From: Methylococcales bacterium
GTDB lineage: Bacteria; Pseudomonadota; Gammaproteobacteria; JABHGC01
Direction of reading: 5' to 3'
DNA: 37,332 nucleotides
Assembly (NCBI GenBank): GCA_018672285.1
Contig: JABHGC010000225.1
Location: 71,153 to 108,484, forward strand
Position numbers and translations under genes: made by a program. Shown in pieces: positions 1 through 7,462 of the stretch. Position 1 is the stretch's first letter. Each line of letters opens with the position of its first letter. The notes beneath the pieces are model-generated. The model ran no database searches, was not told the origin of the DNA, and saw nothing but the letters and a program-made list of their open reading frames with translations.

Positions 1-969
1 CAAACCGTAGCGTCCCCTCAAGCAGGCGACATCACACTCGAGCAAAAAGTATTCCAAGAAATACTCAGCACAGTGCTTATTCACGACACAGAACAAGCGC
101 TCACCGAGCTAAATAAATTACAGCACACGCTAAAAATGCTCGAAACCGATGGCAATATCATACAAACACAAAAACAATTTATTCACTTTATGACGGCGTG
201 GAAAAAAGTACAAACAGCTTATATTGCAGGTTTTTTAAATGAAGACTTACTCGACCATCCACGATACATCGATACTTACCACCAGGGCAATGAAGACATT
301 GGTAAACAGCTTTCCAGAGTACTGAAAACAAAAACTGATGTATCCACCGCCCTTTTCAAACACTCCTACAAAACCATTAACGCACTTGAATATGTCCTGT
401 TTACCGCATTTACCAAACAGTCAACTCGCTCAATTCAAATCGCCAAAGCCATTACTCAATCACTAGAACGTTATTTAAAAGACATTAATGAGACTTACAC
501 AAACCCTGAGTTGACTGAAACAGCCGGTAAAGCGGCACTTAGCCAACTTGCCAATAGCTTACTGAACAGCAGTTACCAATTACATGCGTGGCGCACAGGA
601 GAAGCAGGCGGCTTTATCGCTAAATACCAAGATAAACCGTCTATTAAGCGTTTAGAGTATTACCGTTCTACAGCAAGCCTACAGGCTATTCATGCCATTT
701 TAGAAACACATCAGCGTGTCATTGGAGTTAATGAGCGCACAGGCTTAGCCCAATTAAGACCCAACCAGTCCGAGGTCTCATTTTTACAGCGGAAGCTAAA
801 AAGTACCTACACAGCCACTTTGTCACCTACCCCACTAACAGCCCAAGTAAAGAGCAAGGCTTTTAAAAATTTATATACCGCGCTCAAGGAGCTGCATGAC
901 GCTTACTTTCTATTGTTGATTGACGCCCTTGGTTTGCAAGCAAAAATTCTCGATGCCGATGGTGACTGA
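1..969 (+). CDS. Imelysin-like (peptidase M75 / IrpA-like) family protein, 5' truncated
   Basis: The reading frame is open from the first base of the window (frame 1), so the gene begins upstream and only the last 322 codons are seen. The internal GTG at 73 is not a convincing start. The helical protein has a segment TINALEYVLF, which resembles the LPALEYLLF-type signature of imelysin/IrpA-like proteins, periplasmic or surface proteins linked to iron uptake. In the GxHxxE motif used to define the family, the Glu is kept but the Gly and His are not (TINALE). The 3' end overlaps the next gene by about 17 bases, which suggests co-transcription. No signal peptide can be judged because the N-terminus is missing. 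The family call rests on motif and overall pattern, not on a search. Confidence 0.65.
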   Translation, partial: QTVASPQAGDITLEQKVFQEILSTVLIHDTEQALTELNKLQHTLKMLETDGNIIQTQKQFIHFMTAWKKVQTAYIAGFLNEDLLDHPRYIDTYHQGNEDIGKQLSRVLKTKTDVSTALFKHSYKTINALEYVLFTAFTKQSTRSIQIAKAITQSLERYLKDINETYTNPELTETAGKAALSQLANSLLNSSYQLHAWRTGEAGGFIAKYQDKPSIKRLEYYRSTASLQAIHAILETHQRVIGVNERTGLAQLRPNQSEVSFLQRKLKSTYTATLSPTPLTAQVKSKAFKNLYTALKELHDAYFLLLIDALGLQAKILDADGD

Positions 970-1882
970 CATTGCACAATGGCTCGGCGCAGAGTCATTT
1001 ATTAACCCTACTAAGCGGCTATATTGGTTGTTTTTATTGTCGTCTTTTTTGATCGCCTTAATCTTTGCCTACTACAAAAAAACAGGCCAAGAATGGCTCT
1101 CAAAAGAGATTTGGTGGCACCGTTCTGCACGATTAGATTATCAGTACTATGTCCTTATTTCTTTGATAAAAAGCCTATTGATCTACCCTTTTGTCATCAG
1201 TGTGACAGAAACGACCCATATCACGCTACAATTGTTAATCTCACTGTTTGACTATCAAGAAACACTCTATTTAACACATTGGATTATTGTCACCTTATAC
1301 ACAGCCTCATTATTTTTATTCAGTGATTTTACCCGTTACTGGTTGCACCGACTGCTTCATAAAAGTGAGTTGCTTTGGGCATTCCACCAAGTCCACCACA
1401 GCGCCGAAGTATTAACACCCATTACTTTTTACCGTGTTCATCCTGTTGAAAGTGTCTTATTCGGTTTTCGTTATGCTTTAAGCACAGGGTTTGTAACCGG
1501 TATCTTCTTATATTTATTTGGTGCTCAATTAAGCCTATTTGATATTTTAGGCGTCAATGCCTTACACTTCATCGCGTTATTCATAGGTTCAAACCTCAGA
1601 CACTCCCCTGTCCCTCTTGCTTACTACCACTGGCTTGAGCACTGGTTTATTTCACCGAAACAACATCAACAACACCACACACCAGCATATTCGAATAAAA
1701 ATTTTGGTGGTGTTTTAGCCATTTGGGACACACTATTTAACACCCTGCAAACAAACTCAAACCTGCCTAGTAATATTAAGGTGTATGGCTTAAAAGCAGA
1801 AGAATCACTCCGTTTGCACAGTATAAAAGACTTACTATTCAAACCCTTCATCAGTATCATTCGCCAACGAAAATCATTTTAA
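953..1882 (+). CDS. Sterol desaturase / fatty acid hydroxylase superfamily membrane protein
   Basis: This integral-membrane di-iron oxygenase-like protein has about 309 aa. Hydrophobic segments are followed by the three His clusters of the fatty-acid hydroxylase superfamily (PF04116 type): HRLLH (HxxxH), HQVHH (HxxHH) and, near the C-terminus, HQQHH. They follow the order and spacing of the family. Members hydroxylate or desaturate lipid substrates at the membrane; the substrate here is unknown. The frame is open back to a TTG at 920, but ATG codons at 953 and 959 sit just before the first membrane segment and overlap the end of the imelysin-like gene, so 953 is used here. No clear ribosome site separates the options. 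The following cytochrome peroxidase starts 14 bases after the stop, consistent with an operon. Confidence 0.8.
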   Translation: MPMVTDIAQWLGAESFINPTKRLYWLFLLSSFLIALIFAYYKKTGQEWLSKEIWWHRSARLDYQYYVLISLIKSLLIYPFVISVTETTHITLQLLISLFDYQETLYLTHWIIVTLYTASLFLFSDFTRYWLHRLLHKSELLWAFHQVHHSAEVLTPITFYRVHPVESVLFGFRYALSTGFVTGIFLYLFGAQLSLFDILGVNALHFIALFIGSNLRHSPVPLAYYHWLEHWFISPKQHQQHHTPAYSNKNFGGVLAIWDTLFNTLQTNSNLPSNIKVYGLKAEESLRLHSIKDLLFKPFISIIRQRKSF

Positions 1883-1896
1883 AACGGGACAGCACA

Positions 1897-3045
1897 ATGA
1901 CCTCTTATCAATCATATTTGTACCAAATTTCAACAGCCGCAATACTGAGCATCTACAGCTTAACGACACTTGCAGCGCCAGACCAGACACTCGTCAACCT
2001 CGGGAATGCACTTTATAACGACACACAACTGTCTAACAACGGCACCCAATCTTGTGCAACTTGTCACAACCCCAAACATGGCTTCATTGATAACAGAGAT
2101 AATGGCGTTAAAGGTGCAGGTTCACTTGGTGATGACGGCCACTCCATTGGTGACAGGAATGCTCCGACAGCTGCGTATGCTTCGCTCTCACCAGCCTTTC
2201 ATTTCGATACTAAATCCCAAAAATATAAAGGCGGCCAATTCCATGATGGCAGAGAAACTGACCTTAAAGGCCAAGCCGGCGGCCCACCAACCAACCCCAT
2301 TGAAATGGGTATGAAAGACAAAGCAGCCTTAGTCAAGAAGCTACAAAATAACCCTTTTTACGTTCAATCGTTCACCTCACTGTTCGGTAAAGATATTTTT
2401 AGCGATGTTGACCAAGCCTATCTCGCCATGACAAAGAGCATTGCCGCATTTGAGAGCACCACTGAATTTGCCCCGTTTGACTCTAAATACGACCGCTATC
2501 TAAAGGGTGAGTACACTTTGACCGATCACGAAGAGCTAGGGCGCTCATTATTCTTTTCTAACAACAACACCAATTGTGCAACATGCCACCAATTAAAAGC
2601 CTCTGAAGACCAAACCGGTGAAACCTTTACCAATTACGAATACCATAATATCGGAACACCAAAAAATACGGCATTGCGCTCTAAAAATGGCAAATCCAGT
2701 ACCCATATTGACCATGGTTTACTTGAAAACCCCGCTATTACCGACCAACAACATGATGGCAAATTCAAGGTGCCCACGCTCCGGAATATTGCCGTAACAG
2801 GGCCATATATGCACAACGGGGTATTTCAAGAGCTGTCTACCGTACTCGCCTTTTACGACAAATTTAACAACAAAAAAAGACACCTGAACCCAGAAAACAA
2901 ACAACCTTGGAACGCAGCTGAAGTACCGGCAACCGTCAATAAAAAAGATTTAAAAGCCAAGAAACTGACTGATGCGAAAATGGCCGCGCTCGAAGCTTTT
3001 CTTCGAACCTTAACAGATAAACGTTTCGAGCATTTGTTGAAGTAA
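1897..3045 (+). CDS. Di-haem cytochrome c peroxidase (CcpA/MauG family)
   Basis: This 382-aa protein has an N-terminal hydrophobic signal peptide, probably cut after TLA near residue 26, so it acts in the periplasm. It has two c-type haem sites, CATCH at residues 53-57 and CATCH at 227-231, spaced as in bacterial di-haem peroxidases. A conserved MHNG around residue 305 supplies a likely Met ligand for the electron-transferring C-terminal haem. Classical CcpA enzymes reduce hydrogen peroxide with electrons from small cytochromes or azurin; MauG-like relatives oxidise protein or other substrates, and the two cannot be told apart here. ATG at 1897 is preceded by GGGA. It is the third gene of a likely operon with the imelysin-like and fatty-acid hydroxylase-like genes. 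Confidence 0.88.
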   Translation: MTSYQSYLYQISTAAILSIYSLTTLAAPDQTLVNLGNALYNDTQLSNNGTQSCATCHNPKHGFIDNRDNGVKGAGSLGDDGHSIGDRNAPTAAYASLSPAFHFDTKSQKYKGGQFHDGRETDLKGQAGGPPTNPIEMGMKDKAALVKKLQNNPFYVQSFTSLFGKDIFSDVDQAYLAMTKSIAAFESTTEFAPFDSKYDRYLKGEYTLTDHEELGRSLFFSNNNTNCATCHQLKASEDQTGETFTNYEYHNIGTPKNTALRSKNGKSSTHIDHGLLENPAITDQQHDGKFKVPTLRNIAVTGPYMHNGVFQELSTVLAFYDKFNNKKRHLNPENKQPWNAAEVPATVNKKDLKAKKLTDAKMAALEAFLRTLTDKRFEHLLK

Positions 3046-3049
3046 TTCA

Positions 3050-3077
3050 GGAACTTCTATGTTATATCTTAATCTTA
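3050..3077 (+). promoter_or_regulatory. Candidate sigma-E (RpoE/AlgU) promoter for the FKBP gene
   Basis: GGAACTT at 3050-3056, a full match to the extracytoplasmic sigma-E -35 element, is followed after 16 bases by TCTTA (3073-3077), close to the TCTGA/TCAAA -10 type. The predicted transcript starts near 3083, about 105 bases before the FKBP start codon. E. coli fkpA is a known sigma-E regulon member, and this window also encodes RpoE. Confidence 0.6.
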
Positions 3078-3110
3078 ACAATAACGGCTAACAATTAGCA
3101 TAAACCACTC

Positions 3111-3142
3111 GCCTGACACATTGATAAAGCCATGTATCAGGC
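3111..3142 (+). other. Imperfect inverted repeat in the FKBP leader
   Basis: GCCTGACACAT (3111-3121) and ATGTATCAGGC (3132-3142) can pair over 11 bases with one mismatch around a 10-base loop. No T-run follows, so an intrinsic terminator for the upstream peroxidase gene is unlikely. It lies inside the predicted 5' leader of the FKBP mRNA and could be a leader hairpin or an operator. Confidence 0.35.
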
Positions 3143-3188
3143 AGGTTATGTAGCCCATACAACACTTAAAAAACACAAGGAATGCAAA

Positions 3189-3866
3189 ATGAAACGACTG
3201 CTTGCCACTATCGCACTTGTCGCTAGCACCTCTGTTATGGCTGATGGCCATCTTGCCAACGAACAACAAAAGCTAAGCTATAGTTTTGGCCAACAACTTG
3301 GCGCGCTACTGAAGCAACAAGGCGCCCAACTCGACATCAAACTAGTTCAGCAAGGTTTAAGTGATGCCGTCACCGGCAAACCAGCCCAATTAACACTAGA
3401 AGAAATGCAAACGGTTTTACTTAACTTCAAGGCAAGCCAACAGAAAAAAAGAGAGGAAAAGAACAGCTCAACAGCCAATAATAACAAACAAGAAGGTGCC
3501 GATTTCTTAGCCAAAAATAAACAGGCTGCAGGCGTTATAAGCTTACCTAGTGGATTACAATACCAAGTCATTAAAGCGGGCAAGGGCCAGTCACCTTCGG
3601 CAACGAGTAAAGTTACCACTCATTATCGCGGTACCCTCATTAACGGCACCGAATTCGATAGCTCTTACTCACGTGGGCAACCCCTTTCGTTCAAGGTCAA
3701 TGGCGTAATAAAAGGCTGGACTGAAGCATTACAACTCATGAAACCGGGTGCAAAATGGAAATTATTTGTGCCTTATGACCTTGCCTATGGTGCACGTGGT
3801 GCAGGTGGAAAAATTGGGCCTTATTCTACGTTGATTTTTGAGGTAGAACTTATCTCCTTTAAATAA
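3189..3866 (+). CDS. fkpA: FKBP-type peptidyl-prolyl cis-trans isomerase (FkpA/Mip type)
   Basis: The start used is the ATG at 3189, preceded by AAGGA and opening a clear signal peptide (MKRLLATIALVAS..., cut near VMA-DG). The frame stays open back to 3132, but that extension has no signal-peptide character. The mature protein has the two-part layout of periplasmic FkpA/Mip proteins: a helical dimerisation domain (about residues 25-110, beginning NEQQKLSYSFGQQLG) and a C-terminal FKBP domain (about 120-225) with HYRGTLINGTEFDSS, a VIKGW segment, VPYDLAYG and a closing LIFEVELI strand. Members speed prolyl isomerisation and act as chaperones for outer-membrane and periplasmic proteins. A sigma-E-type promoter lies upstream and a strong hairpin terminator follows. 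Confidence 0.9.
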   Translation: MKRLLATIALVASTSVMADGHLANEQQKLSYSFGQQLGALLKQQGAQLDIKLVQQGLSDAVTGKPAQLTLEEMQTVLLNFKASQQKKREEKNSSTANNNKQEGADFLAKNKQAAGVISLPSGLQYQVIKAGKGQSPSATSKVTTHYRGTLINGTEFDSSYSRGQPLSFKVNGVIKGWTEALQLMKPGAKWKLFVPYDLAYGARGAGGKIGPYSTLIFEVELISFK

Positions 3867-3874
3867 GCCACGAT

Positions 3875-3908
3875 AAAAGCCGCTACTCTAAAGCTGATAG
3901 CGGCTTTT
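3875..3908. terminator. Bidirectional intrinsic terminator
   Basis: AAAAGCCGCT (3875-3884) pairs perfectly with AGCGGCTTTT (3899-3908) across a 14-base loop. The flanking A- and T-runs give a U-tract in both directions. It lies between the converging FKBP gene and the 221-aa gene and can end both transcripts. Confidence 0.85.
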
Positions 3909-3910
3909 CG

Positions 3911-4576
3911 CTACATGATTCCTGCACTCATCGTTGAATCTGACAACACGATTGGCACACTCGATTGCTCCGAAAAAGTCACCGCAGCGGTGTAAGCATC
4001 TATGGCCTGAGAGGCAAACTTGAGGATTTCACGACTTGGCATTTCATCGGCTAATATCGCCTGAGAAATAAGTGCCTTTAGCGACTGTAACTCATGTTTT
4101 AAATGCACGACAGAACCTATCATCACCTCTTCATGAACAACATTTTGCCCACTAAACGTAAAATCAAAATAGTTAGGCAGCCAAAATGTTGGCCTTAGGA
4201 TGGTTGGAAAACAAGAGTGGCCATCTTGAGTAAAATCATTCTGATAGTTTTTGTCTAAATTCAATTTTTTAGGCAATGCACTGGGTAACATTAAATGATC
4301 CCGAGTCAAGTACACAGCACACAACATTAAGGCCATATACTGGCTTTGCTCTAGAGAGATGAATTTGCTTGGTTTGGTATTAGATTCTTGCCAAATGAGG
4401 GGTTCTTCTAGATCATTAGCAAGACCTTCGGTCATTGCTGTTTGCCAAAGCCTGACATCTTCATCCAGTGAAAATACCGCCAACTGATCTTCCGCTAATC
4501 CAGAGTGGCAAGCATGTATGTGTGTCGTCTGGCGATAGTACTGAGTAATTGTTCCTGCAAACAATGATATAGCCAT
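3911..4576 (-). CDS. Hypothetical protein, 221 aa, last gene of the pseudokinase block
   Basis: I do not recognise a family. The protein has no signal peptide and no membrane segment, so it is probably cytoplasmic. The middle is rich in aromatic residues and proline (FWLPNYFDF), followed by a helical stretch (VVHLKHELQSLKALISQAI). ATG at 4574-4576 is preceded by AAAGG on the minus strand. It starts 73 bases downstream of the second pseudokinase gene in the same direction, with no terminator visible between them, so it may share that transcript. The stop codon sits against a strong terminator shared with the converging FKBP gene. It could be a partner or immunity-like protein of the pseudokinases, but nothing in the sequence proves it. 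Confidence 0.6.
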   Translation of the reverse strand: MAISLFAGTITQYYRQTTHIHACHSGLAEDQLAVFSLDEDVRLWQTAMTEGLANDLEEPLIWQESNTKPSKFISLEQSQYMALMLCAVYLTRDHLMLPSALPKKLNLDKNYQNDFTQDGHSCFPTILRPTFWLPNYFDFTFSGQNVVHEEVMIGSVVHLKHELQSLKALISQAILADEMPSREILKFASQAIDAYTAAVTFSEQSSVPIVLSDSTMSAGIM

Positions 4577-4649
4577 AGCCTAACCTTTAACGTTTGATCA
4601 AAAGATTTCACGTTTTAAGTGTAGGCAATATCAAGCTAATTGTAAGGGT

Positions 4650-7157
4650 TTAGAATGTCCCGAAGACCCTAACTTTTGGCGCTTTAGGTTCAGCTGAAAC
4701 AGTCTTCTTTTTAACCTTAGCTTGTGCGGCTCGTTGCTCAGCCACTTGAATTCTAGCGACTTCAGCAATCTGTTTTTGCAACGATTTCTTTACCTGGCGG
4801 CTTGCGCTGTCATTGGGTGAAATAGCAAGCACCTCATCTAAGTGAGTAAGTGCCTGTACTAGCTTCCCTTGTGATTTTTCTTTTTCTACCACTTTCAAGG
4901 TTTGCTTAACCAAGGACTCTTTTAGCGCTGCAACCCGAACATCTGTTGGTGCTACTTGAATTAACTTTTCATACGTGTGATAGGCATTATTTTTAAAGGG
5001 CGCCAACAACTTACCGGACGCCACCTGTGATTTGGCTTTTTTCAACAAGTCCACAATTTGCTTCTCAACTCTTTGTTGTGCCTTTTGCTTCCCTTTATAG
5101 GTATTAATGACCTGCTCAAGCTCCTGCTTATAACTTGCCAGCCCTTTATGCCTTGGGAGTAATGAAATTCCCATATTCACCATACCTAACAGGCGCTCAC
5201 TCTCTTTAACAGTTTGCTTGCCTTTGGCTTGCTTACGCTTCACTTGAGTTAAAAAACGATCTGCAATTTTATTAAAGCCTTGTTTTACCATGGGGTGTCG
5301 TGGAGAAATCACCTGTACTTCTTTTAAGGTTTCGTAAACATTGTTGCCTTTTGGAGATACCAATTTATTCTGCTGGAATTGGGACTCAGCCTTCGCTAAC
5401 AAGTGTTTTATTTTATCTAATTTACGTCGTTGCTCTAACCTTTTTATCTCAATCTTAGGCTTAAAAGACAACAAGTCAGGGTGCTTGGAAATCGTCAACC
5501 CTTTCGTCACCATCGACATGCTTTTATCAAAAGCTTCATCTTTTAAGTATTTTTTTGCTAAGTTTAAGTAGATCGTCGCAATCCGGTTATAACCTTCTTG
5601 AACGATAGGATTACTTGGGTATAGCTTCTGAATTTTTGCATAACTATCAACTGCATTATCACCTTCAGGAGAGGTCAGTTTATACTCACTAATTTGAGTT
5701 TCAACCAATGCAAGTAATCGTTTTATCGTTGCTCGTTTTTGTTGTGCAGCTTGTTTTTGTTGCTTTTTGAGCACCTTTTGCTCTTTAACTCTAGCGGCCT
5801 GTTGTACTTGCTGGTGCTTCTTCTCTTCATGCAAATACTCTTCATAATAGTGCAGGCTACGGTGATCTGGTTTTACTTCGAGACCAAATGCAGTCATTGC
5901 CAATGCTTGCTCAACATTACCAGCATTAAGCTGTTGTCTAGCAAGGGCTAAATATTTCTCAGCAATGTCATTAATGCCCTCTTCAGCCCATGGCTCATCA
6001 GGGAATAATGCTTGCAACGCTTGGTATGTTTCAAAAGCATTATCACCAGCAGGCTGGCTCAATTTTAACACCCCGATTTGTGCTTTGGCTTTTTCAATCA
6101 GTACCTGGGCATCTTGCCATTTTTGAATAGAGCTTAGAGATGCTCGTGTATTTTCATCATTATCGACCAACTGCTGAGCGTCTACATTTTCGATTGTTTG
6201 CGTGATGAGAGAGTCATTTTCTTGGCTAATCACAGCAAAATCAGAGGATTCTTCAGGATCACCTGACCCAACCCATACTAATAATGGTACACATAACATG
6301 ATAACTGCAGCGGCTGCCCATTTGGCATACGGTCGAGTGTTATGGTTCTGTTTTGGTAAATTTGATGAATAATCATTTTCAAGTGCATAAACCGTGTTAA
6401 AAAGTTGCTTTTTAGTCGCAACACGACTTTCAGGTGATTTAGCCAGCAATTGATTAATAACGGGCTGAATATGCCTCAGAGCATTTGGTAAACTGGGTAT
6501 AAAACCTTCAGCATGTTGTGCTAACAGCACTTTTTTATCATTACTTTGAAAGGCAGGTCGACCAACTAGCAGCTCAAACAACGCCAAACCAAGTTGATAA
6601 TAATCGGAGCGATGGTTCACTTTTCGCCCAGATAATAACTCTGGCGGTACTTCTGATAATGGTGACTTATGAGAAAATTTAGGATGACTTTCAGACTGAT
6701 TCAAGAATAGTTGAACAATATCAACTTCACCAAGCAGCGCTTTGTCTCTTGCATCAAGAAAAATATTATTCGCTTCGATACCCGAATGCACAATACCAGC
6801 ATCGTGTATTTCAGACAGCGCCTCAGACACATCAAGTGCTACTTGTAGCATTTGCTGAGATGGAAGCTTCAATCGTTTCTGCTGTAGACTGGGGAACTCA
6901 ATATATTCAGAGACAGAATAGCAATGCTTATCTGCAATACCGAAATCTAGCACAGGCAATAAATTGTCATGTCTCACTTTGACCAGCTTGCCATACACTG
7001 TTTTAAAAACTAACTGAAAACCACTGTTTTTTGATATATCAGATGAATACATTCGAAGCACAACAGGTGTCGTGGCTCCAACTTGGTGAGCAAGGTATAA
7101 AGTAGAAAAAGAGCTACGCCCGAGTTCTTTGTCAATTTGGTAATCCGATATCTTCAT
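4650..7157 (-). CDS. Membrane-anchored pseudokinase with periplasmic PxGDN repeats (paralogue B)
   Basis: About 835 aa from ATG 7157; a TTG at 7178 adds 7 residues. Numbering here is from the TTG. Residues 13-262 have the fold pattern of Hanks-type Ser/Thr kinases (YQIDKELG start, PPE at 178-180 for APE, SDYYQLG, FELLVGRPAF). Catalytic residues are gone: the glycine loop reads GRSSFS, the beta-3 Lys is Arg42, HRD is HSG (131-133) and DFG is EVD (151-153). One membrane segment lies near 288-304. The rest, predicted periplasmic, has four roughly 100-residue helical repeats marked by PAGDN (376), PEGDN (504), PKGNN (609) and a degenerate PFKNN (727), joined by Lys/Gln-rich linkers. The C-terminus is FGTF, as in the paralogue upstream. 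Probably a signalling or scaffolding protein rather than an enzyme. Confidence 0.82.
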   Translation of the reverse strand: MKISDYQIDKELGRSSFSTLYLAHQVGATTPVVLRMYSSDISKNSGFQLVFKTVYGKLVKVRHDNLLPVLDFGIADKHCYSVSEYIEFPSLQQKRLKLPSQQMLQVALDVSEALSEIHDAGIVHSGIEANNIFLDARDKALLGEVDIVQLFLNQSESHPKFSHKSPLSEVPPELLSGRKVNHRSDYYQLGLALFELLVGRPAFQSNDKKVLLAQHAEGFIPSLPNALRHIQPVINQLLAKSPESRVATKKQLFNTVYALENDYSSNLPKQNHNTRPYAKWAAAAVIMLCVPLLVWVGSGDPEESSDFAVISQENDSLITQTIENVDAQQLVDNDENTRASLSSIQKWQDAQVLIEKAKAQIGVLKLSQPAGDNAFETYQALQALFPDEPWAEEGINDIAEKYLALARQQLNAGNVEQALAMTAFGLEVKPDHRSLHYYEEYLHEEKKHQQVQQAARVKEQKVLKKQQKQAAQQKRATIKRLLALVETQISEYKLTSPEGDNAVDSYAKIQKLYPSNPIVQEGYNRIATIYLNLAKKYLKDEAFDKSMSMVTKGLTISKHPDLLSFKPKIEIKRLEQRRKLDKIKHLLAKAESQFQQNKLVSPKGNNVYETLKEVQVISPRHPMVKQGFNKIADRFLTQVKRKQAKGKQTVKESERLLGMVNMGISLLPRHKGLASYKQELEQVINTYKGKQKAQQRVEKQIVDLLKKAKSQVASGKLLAPFKNNAYHTYEKLIQVAPTDVRVAALKESLVKQTLKVVEKEKSQGKLVQALTHLDEVLAISPNDSASRQVKKSLQKQIAEVARIQVAEQRAAQAKVKKKTVSAEPKAPKVRVFGTF

Positions 7158-7251
7158 AAGTCGCTTACTTATTCCCAAATGAAATATTTCTAATGTGAGA
7201 GGTATTTTACCATATCAAGATATACAAAGTAACTTTGTGACTTTTTTTTAG

Positions 7252-7279
7252 AATATAACAGATAGGATTAAGGCCACAA
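7252..7279 (-). promoter_or_regulatory. Candidate sigma-70 promoter for pseudokinase B
   Basis: Minus-strand TTGTGG (7274-7279), 16-base spacer, TATATT (7252-7257). It would start transcription near 7245 and give a leader of about 90 bases. The intergenic space (7179-7462) is long enough for an independent promoter. Consensus match is moderate only. Confidence 0.35.
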
Positions 7280-7462
7280 AAATCTCTGTAACGCCTTATT
7301 TTCATGAATTTTTATTACATTTAGAGATGTACGAAGGGTAGCAGTTTGTCGATATGCGGTGGTGAACAAACGGCACTGATTGCAGCTAAAATATGAATAC
7401 AGCGTTATACCCCCTTTAAGGGAGTAAGCATTGGATTACATAACTGTAAGGACGAACCTACA

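Noticed and set aside
7224..7249. ACAAAG-TAA-CTTTGT hairpin followed by eight T on the + strand
   Set aside because: The stem is short and A/T-rich and no + strand gene lies upstream, so it is not called as a terminator.
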